This document shows, one piece after another, positions 20,285-29,662 of a DNA stretch of 64,000 nucleotides. The translations under genes were made by a program, and so were the position numbers. The stretch is taken from the NCBI GenBank assembly GCA_018806915.1, contig JAGKQI010000080.1:372001-436000 (forward strand), in the 5' to 3' direction. The number at the start of each line of letters is the position of its first letter. Within the stretch, counting starts at the first letter, position 1. Source of the stretch: Phytophthora colocasiae (Eukaryota > Oomycota > Peronosporomycetes > Peronosporales > Peronosporaceae). Under the pieces are notes generated by a model, which saw only the letters and a list, made by a program, of their open reading frames with translations, was not told where the DNA came from and made no database searches.

Positions 20285-20743
20285 GGTGCTCAAAGAAGTC
20301 GAAGAATGGTAACTTAAGTGACTTTGACTCAACTGGCCCAAGAAGTAGCATAAAAAGGTGTAGCCAACATATCCCCTATGCTTTTTAGCTGTTATATCTA
20401 TCCGATTTACAGACCCTGGAATACGTGTATAGGCAATTGAAACTGGTCAGATTTGGCCCGTTGGCTAAGCCCGGATATGCCGCAACCGAGGTGACTCAGA
20501 ACTGGTGTCATCAGTGGGAGGGTCTCTGTCACAGAGTCTGTGATGGTCGCAATGAATTTGATGCTACAGTACCCAGCTCCCGTTAAATCTGGCAACCATC
20601 GACGCCAGGCTTCCAATAACATTCATTTGCTTGCCTTGGGTCGAAATTCACAGTCCTGCAGCACGCACTTCTCATTATTCCGTGTTGGGCCTTCTTCCAC
20701 CTGACTCGCTCAGTGAATCTCACGCCTACGACCCACGGCAGAA
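20285..20743. promoter_or_regulatory. Bidirectional promoter region, B4/A5, lacking the TATA-like stretch
   Basis: About 50 bp shorter than the others. Between CAGACCCTGG and ATACGTGTATAGG the AT-rich TATAATATAATATAT block is deleted. The CTCATTAT initiator candidate near 20671 is kept. Confidence 0.5.
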
Positions 20744-21811
20744 ATGAGTGTGGCAGTTGGGGGCGACTACTGGTATGAAGTACCCACGCGAATGTCGGCT
20801 GTACGTCGCATCAATAACGCCGTGCGCAACTTGGATTGGGCCCTTGTGAAGAACGTGTTGAACCCTCCAGACGGCAGTGAGGGGGCCCCGTTCGAGCTGT
20901 GTGTTGCGTCCCGAGACGACTGGGACCGCTACGTCCGAAGCGAAAATCAAGAGCTGGGGGAACACTGTATGGCGTTGTGGGGCGGCAAGATCTTCATTGT
21001 CGAGTTGCAGGACAGTTTGCACGAACTAGTGGTCAAAGCCGTCGAACACGCGATCAGCGGGGCAACTGGGACTGATATAGCGCACTTGGCGAATCGTGGA
21101 GCAATGCGTATCGGTGATCGGCCGAACTTGCCAGGCGACCTCAACGCTCTAATTTCGGACCTCAAGCCTGATGCCAGCTTTGGGCCCTCTCAAGGCCTTC
21201 CTGGAGCAGTTCTCCCACCTGGATTCCGCTGGTCACAGTTCCATACGCTGAAAGTGGAGATTGGAGTATCTCAAGGGTGGGGGGCACGTATTCCACTACA
21301 AGAACAACTGCAGGGTCCCATTCAGCGAAACCCCCGAACCTTAAACGAAAAGGCCAACGCGTGGCGGCAATGCCCAGGTGTTGAATATGTCCTCTCCATC
21401 CACGTCAGCCCTGACCGGAGCACTCGTGAGTATCGCTTGGACTCGATTGTGAACGGACAGTTCGAGGATCCTAACATGAACCACGCAAACATCCAGCAAG
21501 GCGCCACCGTGACGTTTAACGCTTGGCGCTTGCTGGGGATTCCTCAACATGCGAATCTCCCAGTTGGCTTCAACGATCCTGTTGAGTTCAACCTCTTCGA
21601 CATTGTGGACAAGGTTTGTCAACAAGAGAGTGTGGATGATGCAATCGAGCAGGCTGCAGAAGAAGACGCTGCTGCTGCTGCTGCTACTGCTGCTGCTGCT
21701 GAAGATGACGATGAAGATGATGAAGATGATGAAGATGATGAAGATGATGAAGATGATGAAGATGATGAAGATGATGGACAACCCCCACGTCGCCGCCAGC
21801 GTCGTCACTGA
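20744..21811 (+). CDS. Putative PD-(D/E)XK nuclease-like protein, type A, copy 5 (A/B mosaic)
   Basis: Intact frame of 355 residues. Type A to about 21399, then type B from SIHVSPDRSTREYR through NAWRLLGIPQ, DKVCQQES and the Ala-Thr-Ala tract, then back to the long type A acidic tract (seven Glu-Asp-Asp repeats). The putative active-site residues are preserved. Confidence 0.6.
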   Translation: MSVAVGGDYWYEVPTRMSAVRRINNAVRNLDWALVKNVLNPPDGSEGAPFELCVASRDDWDRYVRSENQELGEHCMALWGGKIFIVELQDSLHELVVKAVEHAISGATGTDIAHLANRGAMRIGDRPNLPGDLNALISDLKPDASFGPSQGLPGAVLPPGFRWSQFHTLKVEIGVSQGWGARIPLQEQLQGPIQRNPRTLNEKANAWRQCPGVEYVLSIHVSPDRSTREYRLDSIVNGQFEDPNMNHANIQQGATVTFNAWRLLGIPQHANLPVGFNDPVEFNLFDIVDKVCQQESVDDAIEQAAEEDAAAAAATAAAAEDDDEDDEDDEDDEDDEDDEDDEDDGQPPRRRQRRH

Positions 21812-21883
21812 CGAGCCGTCTCTAGCCAAACAGTCATGGCAACAGCACATTTCTTTTTCATCCGTACTAAGTAAACGTTTATC

Positions 21884-22327
21884 GTGGTAATTGTCTTGAA
21901 GTCGTTGGCTTCATGTAGGCCAGCAGTTCTTCATAGTTGCCGCTCATTCTATGATTTGGTGGACGACAAGGGTGACGACGGTCGGTTTGCCTTCGAGGAC
22001 GGAGAAGCAACAGATGAAGGTCGGACACTGGTGGAGAACGAGGTAGTACGTGGTTTGAAGAAACCCCTGGGTCCAGCGGTGGTTCCTGCGCCCATAACGA
22101 TGGGCGAAGTGAAGGACCGAGTCGTGGAGAAGGCTAAGTACTCGGTGAACGCCATGTATAAGTTCTGGGAGCGTCGACTGGACAACTTTGGTGATTGCTA
22201 TATGGATTCGTGTCGACGACTGACAGAGCAAATGGAGAAGCAAGTGGTGAACACGCCGCCCAATGTGATGTGGCTGGTGCATCGTATTGAGGAGTATGTG
22301 GTCGGCAAGGACGGCGGCAACAAGTGA
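21884..22327 (+). CDS. Small ORF S, unit 5 plus-strand copy
   Basis: Uninterrupted to GKDGGNK and TGA, and with the unit 2 plus-strand copy the only intact ones on this strand. Begins without an ATG. Confidence 0.45.
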   Translation: MVIVLKSLASCRPAVLHSCRSFYDLVDDKGDDGRFAFEDGEATDEGRTLVENEVVRGLKKPLGPAVVPAPITMGEVKDRVVEKAKYSVNAMYKFWERRLDNFGDCYMDSCRRLTEQMEKQVVNTPPNVMWLVHRIEEYVVGKDGGNK

Positions 22328-22391
22328 ACAGAAGCAACCTTTTCAGGCAGCAGAAGAATGGTGCAGGATACTGGTTTGAAAGGTAATCAAA

Positions 22392-23044
22392 GTGGGTGGT
22401 GCGACCAGCGTAGTGGCCTGGGAAGATGGAGGTCATTTGAGCCACACCTTCCGTGTCCGTGGGGGTGACGCCCCATAGGAAAGTGTTTTGCAAATTAGAC
22501 TCGTCGTAGCTGTTGCCGTTGGTGCTCGCAACTACGCCGGAGTACACTCCTGTGGCGTTCGTGTGCCACAAGTCGACGTACATATTCGTCACCGGCTTGC
22601 ACGTGTTGACGTCGATCACTTGGACGTCGATGTACATGGGGACACCAGTCTGTGTCTCGCGCATGTCGGTACGGATGTACTCGCCCTTGATGTAGTACGG
22701 TCCTTCGTGACTTCTGGCTTTACGATGTACGTGGTAGTGGAGGCAAAGAGTTCACTGGATTTGGTACTCGTCGTCACAGTTAGACTCGACAGGTGCGAGT
22801 TGTGGATTTCTTGACGTAGTTTCGCGACAGCTTCAGCTCGACGAACAACAGCACGTTCTCGTAGTTGACGCGATACTGTTGTCTTCGTACATGCTGTGAG
22901 AACGGCCTGTGCGTTTTGAACGAAGAGTCTGCGTTCGTCGGTGGAGAGTGCTCGACGAGTATGATCCTCGTGGGCGGTTGTTGTGTCGAACAGGATGCAT
23001 GCCGCAATGGCTGCTACAACGAGGAAAGCGGCGATCTTCACCAT
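22392..23044 (-). pseudogene. 5' half of intradiol dioxygenase pseudogene, unit 5
   Basis: MVKIAAF start at 23044. Open from MRETQTG to GRTTH with private changes (YDESNLQNTFLWGV); broken after EVTKD. Confidence 0.85.
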
Positions 23045-23278
23045 TTTGACAGCGTTGAACTGGATTGGGGGGGGGGGATTTGAGGATGGTGAAGGAAAAT
23101 TCTAAGTGAGGCGGTATCATGATGGCAACTAACCTACTTATCTACAGTAGTATAGTGAAGAGGGGATACCACTTGCATTCTTGATCTTCCCAGTACTATC
23201 CTGCAACCTGCAGGCCCTGCATGCGATATATTCGGTGTGAATTCCTCGGTATTTGGTAGAATCAAGTCCAAATTGCTG

Positions 23279-23574
23279 ACCAATAAGTCGGCTTCTACGG
23301 CCTGGTCTCCAACTACGCTCTGCTGGGTAGTACAGTGGATCAAGGCGTTTTCGTGTGGATTTCCATCGCAGTGGACATGACAACCAAGCAAAGCCCGAAG
23401 GCAGTGTCGACGTACACGGGTACTGGCAGTGATGCTAATAGTACTACCACTGGCAATAGTACTACCACTGGCACCTCGGATAACACTGCATCCAGGATCA
23501 CTGGACTTTCAGCTCTTCTTCTGCTGGTAGCATTTTGCACCAGTTCTTCTGGGAATCCCGTACGTACTAGCTGA
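23279..23574 (+). pseudogene. 3' fragment of intradiol dioxygenase pseudogene, unit 5
   Basis: Same as the unit 1 fragment, including the shifted tail ending TSSSGNPVRTS. Confidence 0.85.
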
Positions 23575-23695
23575 AGCACGAAGAAATGCACACCTTGCAT
23601 AACTAAATTGATAAATGATAAAGGTTTCGATCATTTGCAAAGGGCTGATTGCCTTTCAAACCGGTATCCGGCTGCTTGGAAATATTGCGTGTAGC

Positions 23696-24060
23696 TCACT
23701 TGTTGCCGCCGTCCTTGCCGAGCACATACTCCTCAATACGATGCACCAGCCACATCACATTGTGCGGCGTGTTCACCACTTGCTTCTCCATTTGCTCTGT
23801 CAGTCGTCGACACGAATCCATATAGCGATCACCAAAGTTGTCCAGTCGACGCTCCCAGAACTTATACATGGCGTTCACCGAGTACTTAGCCTTCTCCACG
23901 ACTCGGTCCTTCACTTCGCCCATCGTTATGGACGCAGGAACCACCGCTGGACCCAGGGGTTTCTTCAAACCGCGTACTACCTCGTTCTCCACCAGTGTCT
24001 GACCTTCATCCGTTGCTTCTCCGTCCTCGAAGTCAAACCGACCGTCGTCACCACCAAATC
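23696..24060 (-). pseudogene. Small ORF S, unit 5 minus-strand copy, decayed
   Basis: A stop (GTCTGACC, minus-strand TCA/TGA) interrupts the N-terminal part near 23999, and a deletion removes CTTGTCATC near 24050. The downstream 98 codons are open. Confidence 0.7.
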
Positions 24061-24201
24061 ATAGAATGAGCTGCAACTATGAAGAACTGCTGGCCTAAAT
24101 GAAGCCAACGACTTCAAGACAATTACCACGATAAACTTTTACTTAGTACGGATGAAAAAGAAATGTGCTGTTGCCATGACTGTTTGGCTAGAGACGGCTC
24201 G

Positions 24202-25166
24202 TCAGTGACGACGCTGGCGGCGACGTGGGGGTTGTCCATCATCTTCATCGTCATCTTCATCTTCAGCAGCAGCAGCAGCGTCTTCTTCTGCAGCCTGACG
24301 GATTGCATCATCCTCTGCCTCGCCTTGACAAACCGTGTCCACAATGTCGAAGAGGTTGAACTCAACAGGATCGTTGAAGCCAACTGGGAGATTCGCATGT
24401 TGAGGAATCCCCAGCAAGCGCCGAGCGTCAAACGTCACGGTGGTGCCTTGCTCGATGTTTGCGTGGTTCATGTTCGGATCTTCGAACTGTCCGTTCTCAA
24501 TCGAGTCCAAGCGATACTCACGAGTGCGCCGTGCAGGGCTGATGCGAATAGAGAGGACATATTCCACACCTGGGCATTGCCGCCACGCGTTGGCCTTCTC
24601 GTTTAAGGTAACAACACGCATTTGTCCAGCTTGTCCATCCCGCCCTTGTAGTATTGGGGGACCCCAGCCTCGATTCACTCCAATCTCCACTTTGAGCGTA
24701 TGGAACTTTGACCAGGGGAAGCCCTGAGGGAGTACTGCTCCAGAAAGACCTTGAGAGGGACCGAAGCAGACGTCAGGCTGGAGGAAGGCTATTAAAGCAT
24801 TAATGTCGTCCGACAAATTCGCGCGATTGCTGATATACATCGATCCACGACTCGCCAAGTGCGCTATATCAGTCCCAGTTGCCCCGCTGATCGCGTGTTC
24901 GACGGCTATGGCCACTTGTTGGTGCAAACTGTCCAGTAACTCGACAATTAAGACTTTGTTGTCCCACCACGTCATACAGCGTGATGGCAACGCTTGCTGC
25001 TCGGACTGGACGTAGCGGCTCCAGTCATCTCGGGTCACCGGTTGTCGCGCAGGGAGCTCGAACGGGGCCCCCTCACTGCCGTCCGGGGATTCAGCACATT
25101 CTCCACGAGGGACCAATTCAACCTGCGCACCGAGTTATTAATGCGGCGTACAGCCGAGTTTGGCAT
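24202..25166 (-). pseudogene. Nuclease-like protein, type B, copy 5, frameshifted
   Basis: The ATG at 25164-25166 begins MPNSAVRRINNSVRR, but one base is missing at 25085-25091 (GTCCGGGGATTC for GTCCGGAGGATTC), separating the first ~26 residues from the rest. Downstream, the C-terminal third is type A (SIRISPARRTREYR, CQGEAEDDAIRQ as in A copy 1). Homology to the array stops just upstream of this start codon. Confidence 0.7.
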
Positions 25167-25690
25167 GTGTAGAACAGAGAACTCGAAAAATGGAAAGTGA
25201 CCTAAGGTGCCTCTCTTCGCAGTTGAAGTGGTGAATTCTGGCTTGGTAATGCTGAGTCTCGTCGCAATCCGAGCAGCTGTCTTTGTCTCTAAAGTCAACA
25301 GTTCTTAAACTTTTTTTCTTTTTTGGTGGTGGTGGGGGGGGGAAGGGGGTATGTTAGGCGGCAAGAAGTGAACAGAACGCACCATGTTCATCCAGCACAA
25401 GAATGGTTTGAAAGGCCTTGTAAATGATCGAAACCTTGCATTTCTTCGTTCTCCAACTAGTGCTTACAAGACTCAGGACTCCCAGGAACAACGGTGCAAA
25501 TACCGCCAGCAGAAGTTCTGCTGGCTGCTGCAGAACAACAACGGAAGGTGGAAGTCCAGTGAGTGTTATACGAGATGCCAGAAGTTGCATTTCGCGACGC
25601 AGCGTCACTATCATTACCCGCGTACGTCAACACTGCCATCTAAGCCATTTGACATACCAATAGACTTCTTGAGAATGTGTTTTTTGTAAA
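25167..25690. other. Array edge with relics of ORF S 3' end and dioxygenase 3' end
   Basis: After the array edge the sequence is unique. A G-rich run lies at ~25324-25350, then GGCGGCAAGAAGTGAACAG near 25359-25377 matches the end of ORF S (plus orientation). The next entry holds the dioxygenase relic. No promoter or functional gene is supported. Confidence 0.55.
25384..25640 (-). pseudogene. Relic of intradiol dioxygenase 3' end and 3' flank
   Basis: Read on the minus strand, STYAGNDSDAASRN..., a shifted Ser/Thr linker, the hydrophobic tail region and the flank GAACGAAGAAATGCAAGG align with 31930-32130 downstream of the intact dioxygenase. With the ORF S end at 25359-25377 it preserves the ancestral order S (+) then dioxygenase 3' end (-). 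Confidence 0.65.
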
Positions 25691-25711
25691 GTTTACAAAT
25701 TGCTCTGAGTT

Positions 25712-26620
25712 TTAGTAGGTCGGGAGGCACTGCGAGAAGCTGGTGCTGATGTACTTGCATACTGCACCGGGGGTACAGAACGTCTGGCCGTCGTAGTTGG
25801 CGCCACCACACTGGCCGTAGAAGGGCACCGGACTGAGACTCGGCCACTCCAAGCAGTTGAAGACGCTACGACCTTCCACTTGCTGGCACCTGTAGCCCGC
25901 GTCACAAGTGAGCATAGTGTACTCGCTTATGTACGTTTCCTTCGGCATGTAGACGGTGTAGTCGAAGCCTGATCCCCCACAGTGATGGTAAGCAGGCACT
26001 AGTGTGGCCTGGCCAGGGATTGGTGTCGGTCCTGGTTTGGTTGTCGGAGCTGGTGCTGCTGTCGTGCTCGCTGGGGCAGTGGTGCTCGCTGGTGTAGACG
26101 TTGCAGTTGGGGCTTCTGTCGGCGCAATGGTCGGGGCATCAGTTGGGGCCTCAGTTGGAGCATCAGTTGGAGCATCAGTTGGAGCTTTTGTGGGTTCCTC
26201 TGTTGGAGCTTCTGTTGGTTCTTTGGTCGAGCCGTCGGTTGGTTTCTCGATTGGAGATTGGGTAGGTTTCTCAGTTGGATATACTGTTGGTTCCTCGGTC
26301 GGGGCTTCCGTGGGTTTGTCAGTAGGAGCTTCCGTGGTTTTACCAGTCGGAGCTCCTGTTGGCTCCTTGGTAGGTGCATCTGTTGGCTCGTCCTTCGGAT
26401 CTTCAGTTGGTTTATCGGTCGGTGCCTCAGTGGGTGTTACTCTCGTGGGTACCTCGACATCGACATCGGCACTAGCACTGGCACTGCGAAAAGAGCCTCC
26501 AGCATTAGCTACGGTGGTGACACTACCGCCAGTGTCTCCGGAAGCGCTTCCAGTGTCAACAGCTTGTGTTCCTGCAAGGGCGCACGCGGTAAGGATGACT
26601 ATGAGGCTGATCTTGACCAT
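25712..26620 (-). CDS. Secreted Thr/Pro-rich protein with C-terminal CBM1 cellulose-binding module, left copy
   Basis: About 302 residues from the ATG at 26618-26620 (MVKISLIVILTACALAGTQA, a good signal peptide). A longer in-frame extension upstream would hide the signal peptide, so the inner ATG was chosen. Residues ~55-185 are degenerate APT(D/E)xPTxx repeats, a likely O-glycosylated mucin-like linker, followed by a Thr/Ala/Pro stretch. A Cys-containing region (HHCGGSGFDYTV...CDAGYRCQQVEG) precedes the final CBM1 module (YGQCGGANYDGQTFC, CKYISTSFSQCLP) with the aromatic and Cys pattern of fungal cellulose-binding domains. Probably acts in the cell wall or at the host surface. Oomycete CBM1 proteins such as CBEL bind cellulose and can elicit host responses. 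Confidence 0.85.
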   Translation of the reverse strand: MVKISLIVILTACALAGTQAVDTGSASGDTGGSVTTVANAGGSFRSASASADVDVEVPTRVTPTEAPTDKPTEDPKDEPTDAPTKEPTGAPTGKTTEAPTDKPTEAPTEEPTVYPTEKPTQSPIEKPTDGSTKEPTEAPTEEPTKAPTDAPTDAPTEAPTDAPTIAPTEAPTATSTPASTTAPASTTAAPAPTTKPGPTPIPGQATLVPAYHHCGGSGFDYTVYMPKETYISEYTMLTCDAGYRCQQVEGRSVFNCLEWPSLSPVPFYGQCGGANYDGQTFCTPGAVCKYISTSFSQCLPTY

Positions 26621-27030
26621 CGTTGAGGGGAGGGGGTGATTGGCTTGATGATTCTGGAAAGAGCAAAAGTGGCAACGTACCAGCACAGCCAGTGGCATGA
26701 GGAATGGTCTTGTGTGGGATCGTGTCGTTGGCCAGATTTACTCGATTTAGCTCATTGGCATAGTCCCTCATGAGCGTTGAGGAGACAATGTGTGTGTGTG
26801 AACTAAGCTTATAATAGTTCGTTGAGGTTTTGAATGTCGAAAACTGTTCTATTATTTAGTTTTGTTAGAGAATATTTTCTGTTAGTAGAAATCGGGATGG
26901 TAACGTTATCAGATCATTTGTAGGAATGTATTTCATTGTGGTATCATACTCGCCAGGCGAGTATATCTAGTTTTCACCTACTCATAGGCAGTTAGTTGCT
27001 CTTCCGACGTCTACTTGGACGTTGATAAAC

Positions 27031-27837
27031 TTACAACGATCCCTCGCTGCCCTCGGTGCTCTCACTGCCTTCAACATCAGCCAAGAAGCGCTCTCCTCCG
27101 AGGCTCTCATTGCCCTCGCCACTCTCACTTCCCTCAACTTCTTCAAGAAAGCGATCGCCCTCCACGCTCGAATTGTCATCATCATCGACGTCACTTTCAC
27201 TGCCTTCGACCTCCTGCAGGAACCGATCACCGTCCGTGCTCTCGCTACTGTCGCTTCCGACGGCTTCCTCCAGGAAACGCTCTCCATCGACGCTCTCACT
27301 GCCTTCGCTGCCAGTGATCTCCTGCAAGAACCGATCACCCGCAAGACTGTCGCTGCCTTCGTCACCGGTAGAACCCTCGACCCCCAGGAACCTCACACCG
27401 TCGGTGCTTTCACTGCCTTCGTCATTATCGCTGCCTTCCATTTCGAGGAGGAACCGATCGCCTTCAAGACTGTCGCTGCCTTCATTATCGGTGGATCCTT
27501 CGACCTCCAGGAATCTCACACCGTCGGTACTTTCGCTGCCTCCGTCCACTTCACTGCCCTCCATTTCCGCAAGGAACCGATCACCGTTGGTGCTCTCACT
27601 GCCTTCGTCGTTGTCACTTCCCTCCATTTCCATGAGGAACCGGTCGCCGTCGAAACTCTCGCTGCTGTCACTGCCCTCAACATCAGACAGGAAGCGCTCG
27701 CCATCGGTGCTGTCACTGGTGTCGAAGCTGGAGAGGAGACGGTCATCAGCGCGGAGACTGGCGGCGTTGGCTCCGTTGAAGGAGGCGATCGCGAGGCAAG
27801 CGGCGGCGAAGCTGAGGATGACGTTCAACTTGGTCAT
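27031..27837 (-). CDS. Secreted acidic GDRFL-repeat protein, left copy
   Basis: 268 residues from the ATG at 27837. A signal peptide (MTKLNVILSFAAACLAIASF, cleavage probably after NGANA) is followed by SLRADDRLLSS and then about ten ~20-24 residue repeats built on G(D/E/V)RFL followed by an acidic Gly/Ser block of the type EMEGSDNDEGSES. No Cys after the signal peptide. No known domain recognised; expected to be disordered and strongly negative. The SLR motif soon after the signal is only loosely like an RXLR motif. It differs from the right-arm copy at 28446 by a handful of residues. Confidence 0.8.
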   Translation of the reverse strand: MTKLNVILSFAAACLAIASFNGANAASLRADDRLLSSFDTSDSTDGERFLSDVEGSDSSESFDGDRFLMEMEGSDNDEGSESTNGDRFLAEMEGSEVDGGSESTDGVRFLEVEGSTDNEGSDSLEGDRFLLEMEGSDNDEGSESTDGVRFLGVEGSTGDEGSDSLAGDRFLQEITGSEGSESVDGERFLEEAVGSDSSESTDGDRFLQEVEGSESDVDDDDNSSVEGDRFLEEVEGSESGEGNESLGGERFLADVEGSESTEGSEGSL

Positions 27838-28445
27838 AGTTGGTTGAGGAGGAAGGTTTGAGATGAAGCCAATTGAATTATGGTGACATGGTGTAGCTTT
27901 GCTCACTGTTTGCGATGGAGGTTGACGTCACTTGCATTGGCCAAAAGAATTGTCGTTTCTGAATGCGCCGTCGATTCATGTTCGAACGGCCCTCAGGCAT
28001 AGAAATAGACTGTCGACGTCCCATTTTGACAGTTCTCAAAATTTGAGATTGGCCAAATATCAACCTCGTTCAATGATGTACAAGATGCCTAAACAACAAA
28101 GCGGGCCATTCTTGTGCTCCACTCAATTGCTGTTTATCACTTCAGAAATCTCGTTCTGACCTCCGCAAAAAGGAATTACTGTGAATTGCCAACGTACAAT
28201 TCCTCTAATCCTGTTAGGAAACGTTTCTTGCTCCGACCTTATTCAGAAGTCTGAGCTAGCCTCTCCTCAACGGCCAAACAGATTCGCACCACTATCACCT
28301 AAATATGACATGGGTAAATCTGAAGTTATACGGTAGCTGCGTTGTCTCAAAATCAACTTCCCTCTTTTGTGAGATCAAACAGTGCCAAGCCAGCTACAAA
28401 TCGATCACTTTCAATTTTCTAAGGACCTGAAAACCTCAACCAACT
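27838..28445. promoter_or_regulatory. Unique spacer of the inverted repeat, divergent promoters
   Basis: 608 bp between the two divergent GDRFL genes. The immediate upstream sequences of the two genes are not related (CAAACCTTCCTCCTCAACC on the left, GACCTGAAAACCTCAACC on the right share only the last few bases), so nearly identical proteins have different promoters. No coding potential recognised. Confidence 0.5.
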
Positions 28446-29252
28446 ATGACCAAGTTGAACGTCATCCTCAGCTTCGCCGCCGCTTGCCTCGCGATCGCCT
28501 CCTTCAACGGAGCCAACGCCGCCAGTCTCCGCGCTGATGACCGTCTCCTCTCCAGCTTCGACACCAGTGACAGCACCGATGGGGAGCGCTTCCTGTCGGA
28601 TGTTGAGGGCAGTGACAGCAGCGAGAGTTTCGACGGCGACCGGTTCCTCATGGAAATGGAGGGAAGTGACAACGACGAAGGCAGTGAGAGCACCAACGGT
28701 GATCGGTTCCTTGCGGAAATGGAGGGCAGTGAAGTGGACGGAGGCAGCGAAAGTACCGACGGTGTGAGATTCCTGGAGGCCGAAGGATCCACCGATAATG
28801 AAGGCAGCGACAGTCTTGAAGGCGACCGGTTCCTCCTCGAAATGGAAGGCAGCGATAATGACGAAGGCAGTGAAAGTACCGACGGTGTGAGGTTCCTGGA
28901 GGTCGAGGGTTCTACCGGTGACGAAGGCAGCGACAGTCTTGCGGGTGATCGGTTCTTGCAGGAGATCACTGGCAGCGAAGGCAGTGAGAGCGTCGATGGA
29001 GAGCGTTTCCTGGAGGAAGCCGTCGGAAGCGACAGTAGCGAGAGTACGGACGGTGATCGATTCCTGCAGGAGGTCGAAGGCAGTGAAAGTGACGTCGATG
29101 ATGATGACAATTCAAACGTGGAGGGCGATCGCTTTCTTGAAGAAGTTGAGGGAAGTGAGAGTGGCGAGGGCAATGAGAGCCTCGGAGGAGAGCGCTTCTT
29201 GGCTGATGTTGAAGGCAGTGAGAGCACCGAGGGCAGCGAGGGATCGTTGTAA
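28446..29252 (+). CDS. Secreted acidic GDRFL-repeat protein, right copy
   Basis: 268 residues, mirror copy of 27031-27837 and identical in length. Changes such as FLEAEG for FLEVEG and DNSNVEG for DNSSVEG lie within repeats. The reading frame is fully preserved, which argues that the copies are functional or very young. Confidence 0.8.
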   Translation: MTKLNVILSFAAACLAIASFNGANAASLRADDRLLSSFDTSDSTDGERFLSDVEGSDSSESFDGDRFLMEMEGSDNDEGSESTNGDRFLAEMEGSEVDGGSESTDGVRFLEAEGSTDNEGSDSLEGDRFLLEMEGSDNDEGSESTDGVRFLEVEGSTGDEGSDSLAGDRFLQEITGSEGSESVDGERFLEEAVGSDSSESTDGDRFLQEVEGSESDVDDDDNSNVEGDRFLEEVEGSESGEGNESLGGERFLADVEGSESTEGSEGSL

Positions 29253-29662
29253 GTTTATCAACGTCCAAGTAGACGTCGGAAGAGCAACTAACTGCCTATG
29301 AGTAGGTGAAAACTAGATATACTCGCCTGGCGAGTATGATACCACAATGAAATACATTCCTACAAATGATCTGATAACGTTACCATCCCGATTTCTACTA
29401 ACAGAAAATATTCTCTAACAAAACTAAATAATAGAACAGTTTTCGACATTCAAAACCTCAACGAACTATTATAAGCTTAGTTCACACACACACATTGTCT
29501 CCTCAACGCTCATGAGGGACTATGCCAATGAGCTAAATCGAGTAAATCTGGCCAACGACACGATCCCACACAAGACCATTCCTCATGCCACTGGCTGTGC
29601 TGGTACGTTGCCACTTTTGCTCTTTCCAGAATCATCAAGCCAATCACCCCCTCCCCTCAACG

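Larger units (their letters stand above)
1..25166. repeat. Tandem array of ~4.95 kb palindromic units
   Basis: Equivalent points of successive units lie at 1, 4950, 9901, 14881, 19830 and 24713, so periods are about 4.88-4.98 kb. There are five complete units plus a sixth that ends at 25166, and the left edge is outside the window. Each unit holds nuclease-like A (+), small ORF S (+), dioxygenase 5' half (-), dioxygenase 3' fragment (+), S (-) and nuclease-like B (-), so it is itself an inverted repeat with unlike centre halves. Copies differ by scattered substitutions, one- or two-base indels and exchanged patches. The period and gene order are read directly from the sequence; amplification by unequal crossing over is inferred. 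Confidence 0.95.

Noticed and set aside
26004..26639. Val/Gly/Ala/Ser-rich frame (VGASVGA repeats) antisense to the CBM1 gene
   Set aside because: Shadow of the APT repeat linker; the sense frame has signal peptide and CBM1 module.
27056..27847. Ser/Leu/Pro-rich frame antisense to the GDRFL gene (also at 28436-29227 and 32467-33210)
   Set aside because: Complement of the repetitive acidic gene. The sense strand has the signal peptide and a repeat structure at protein level.
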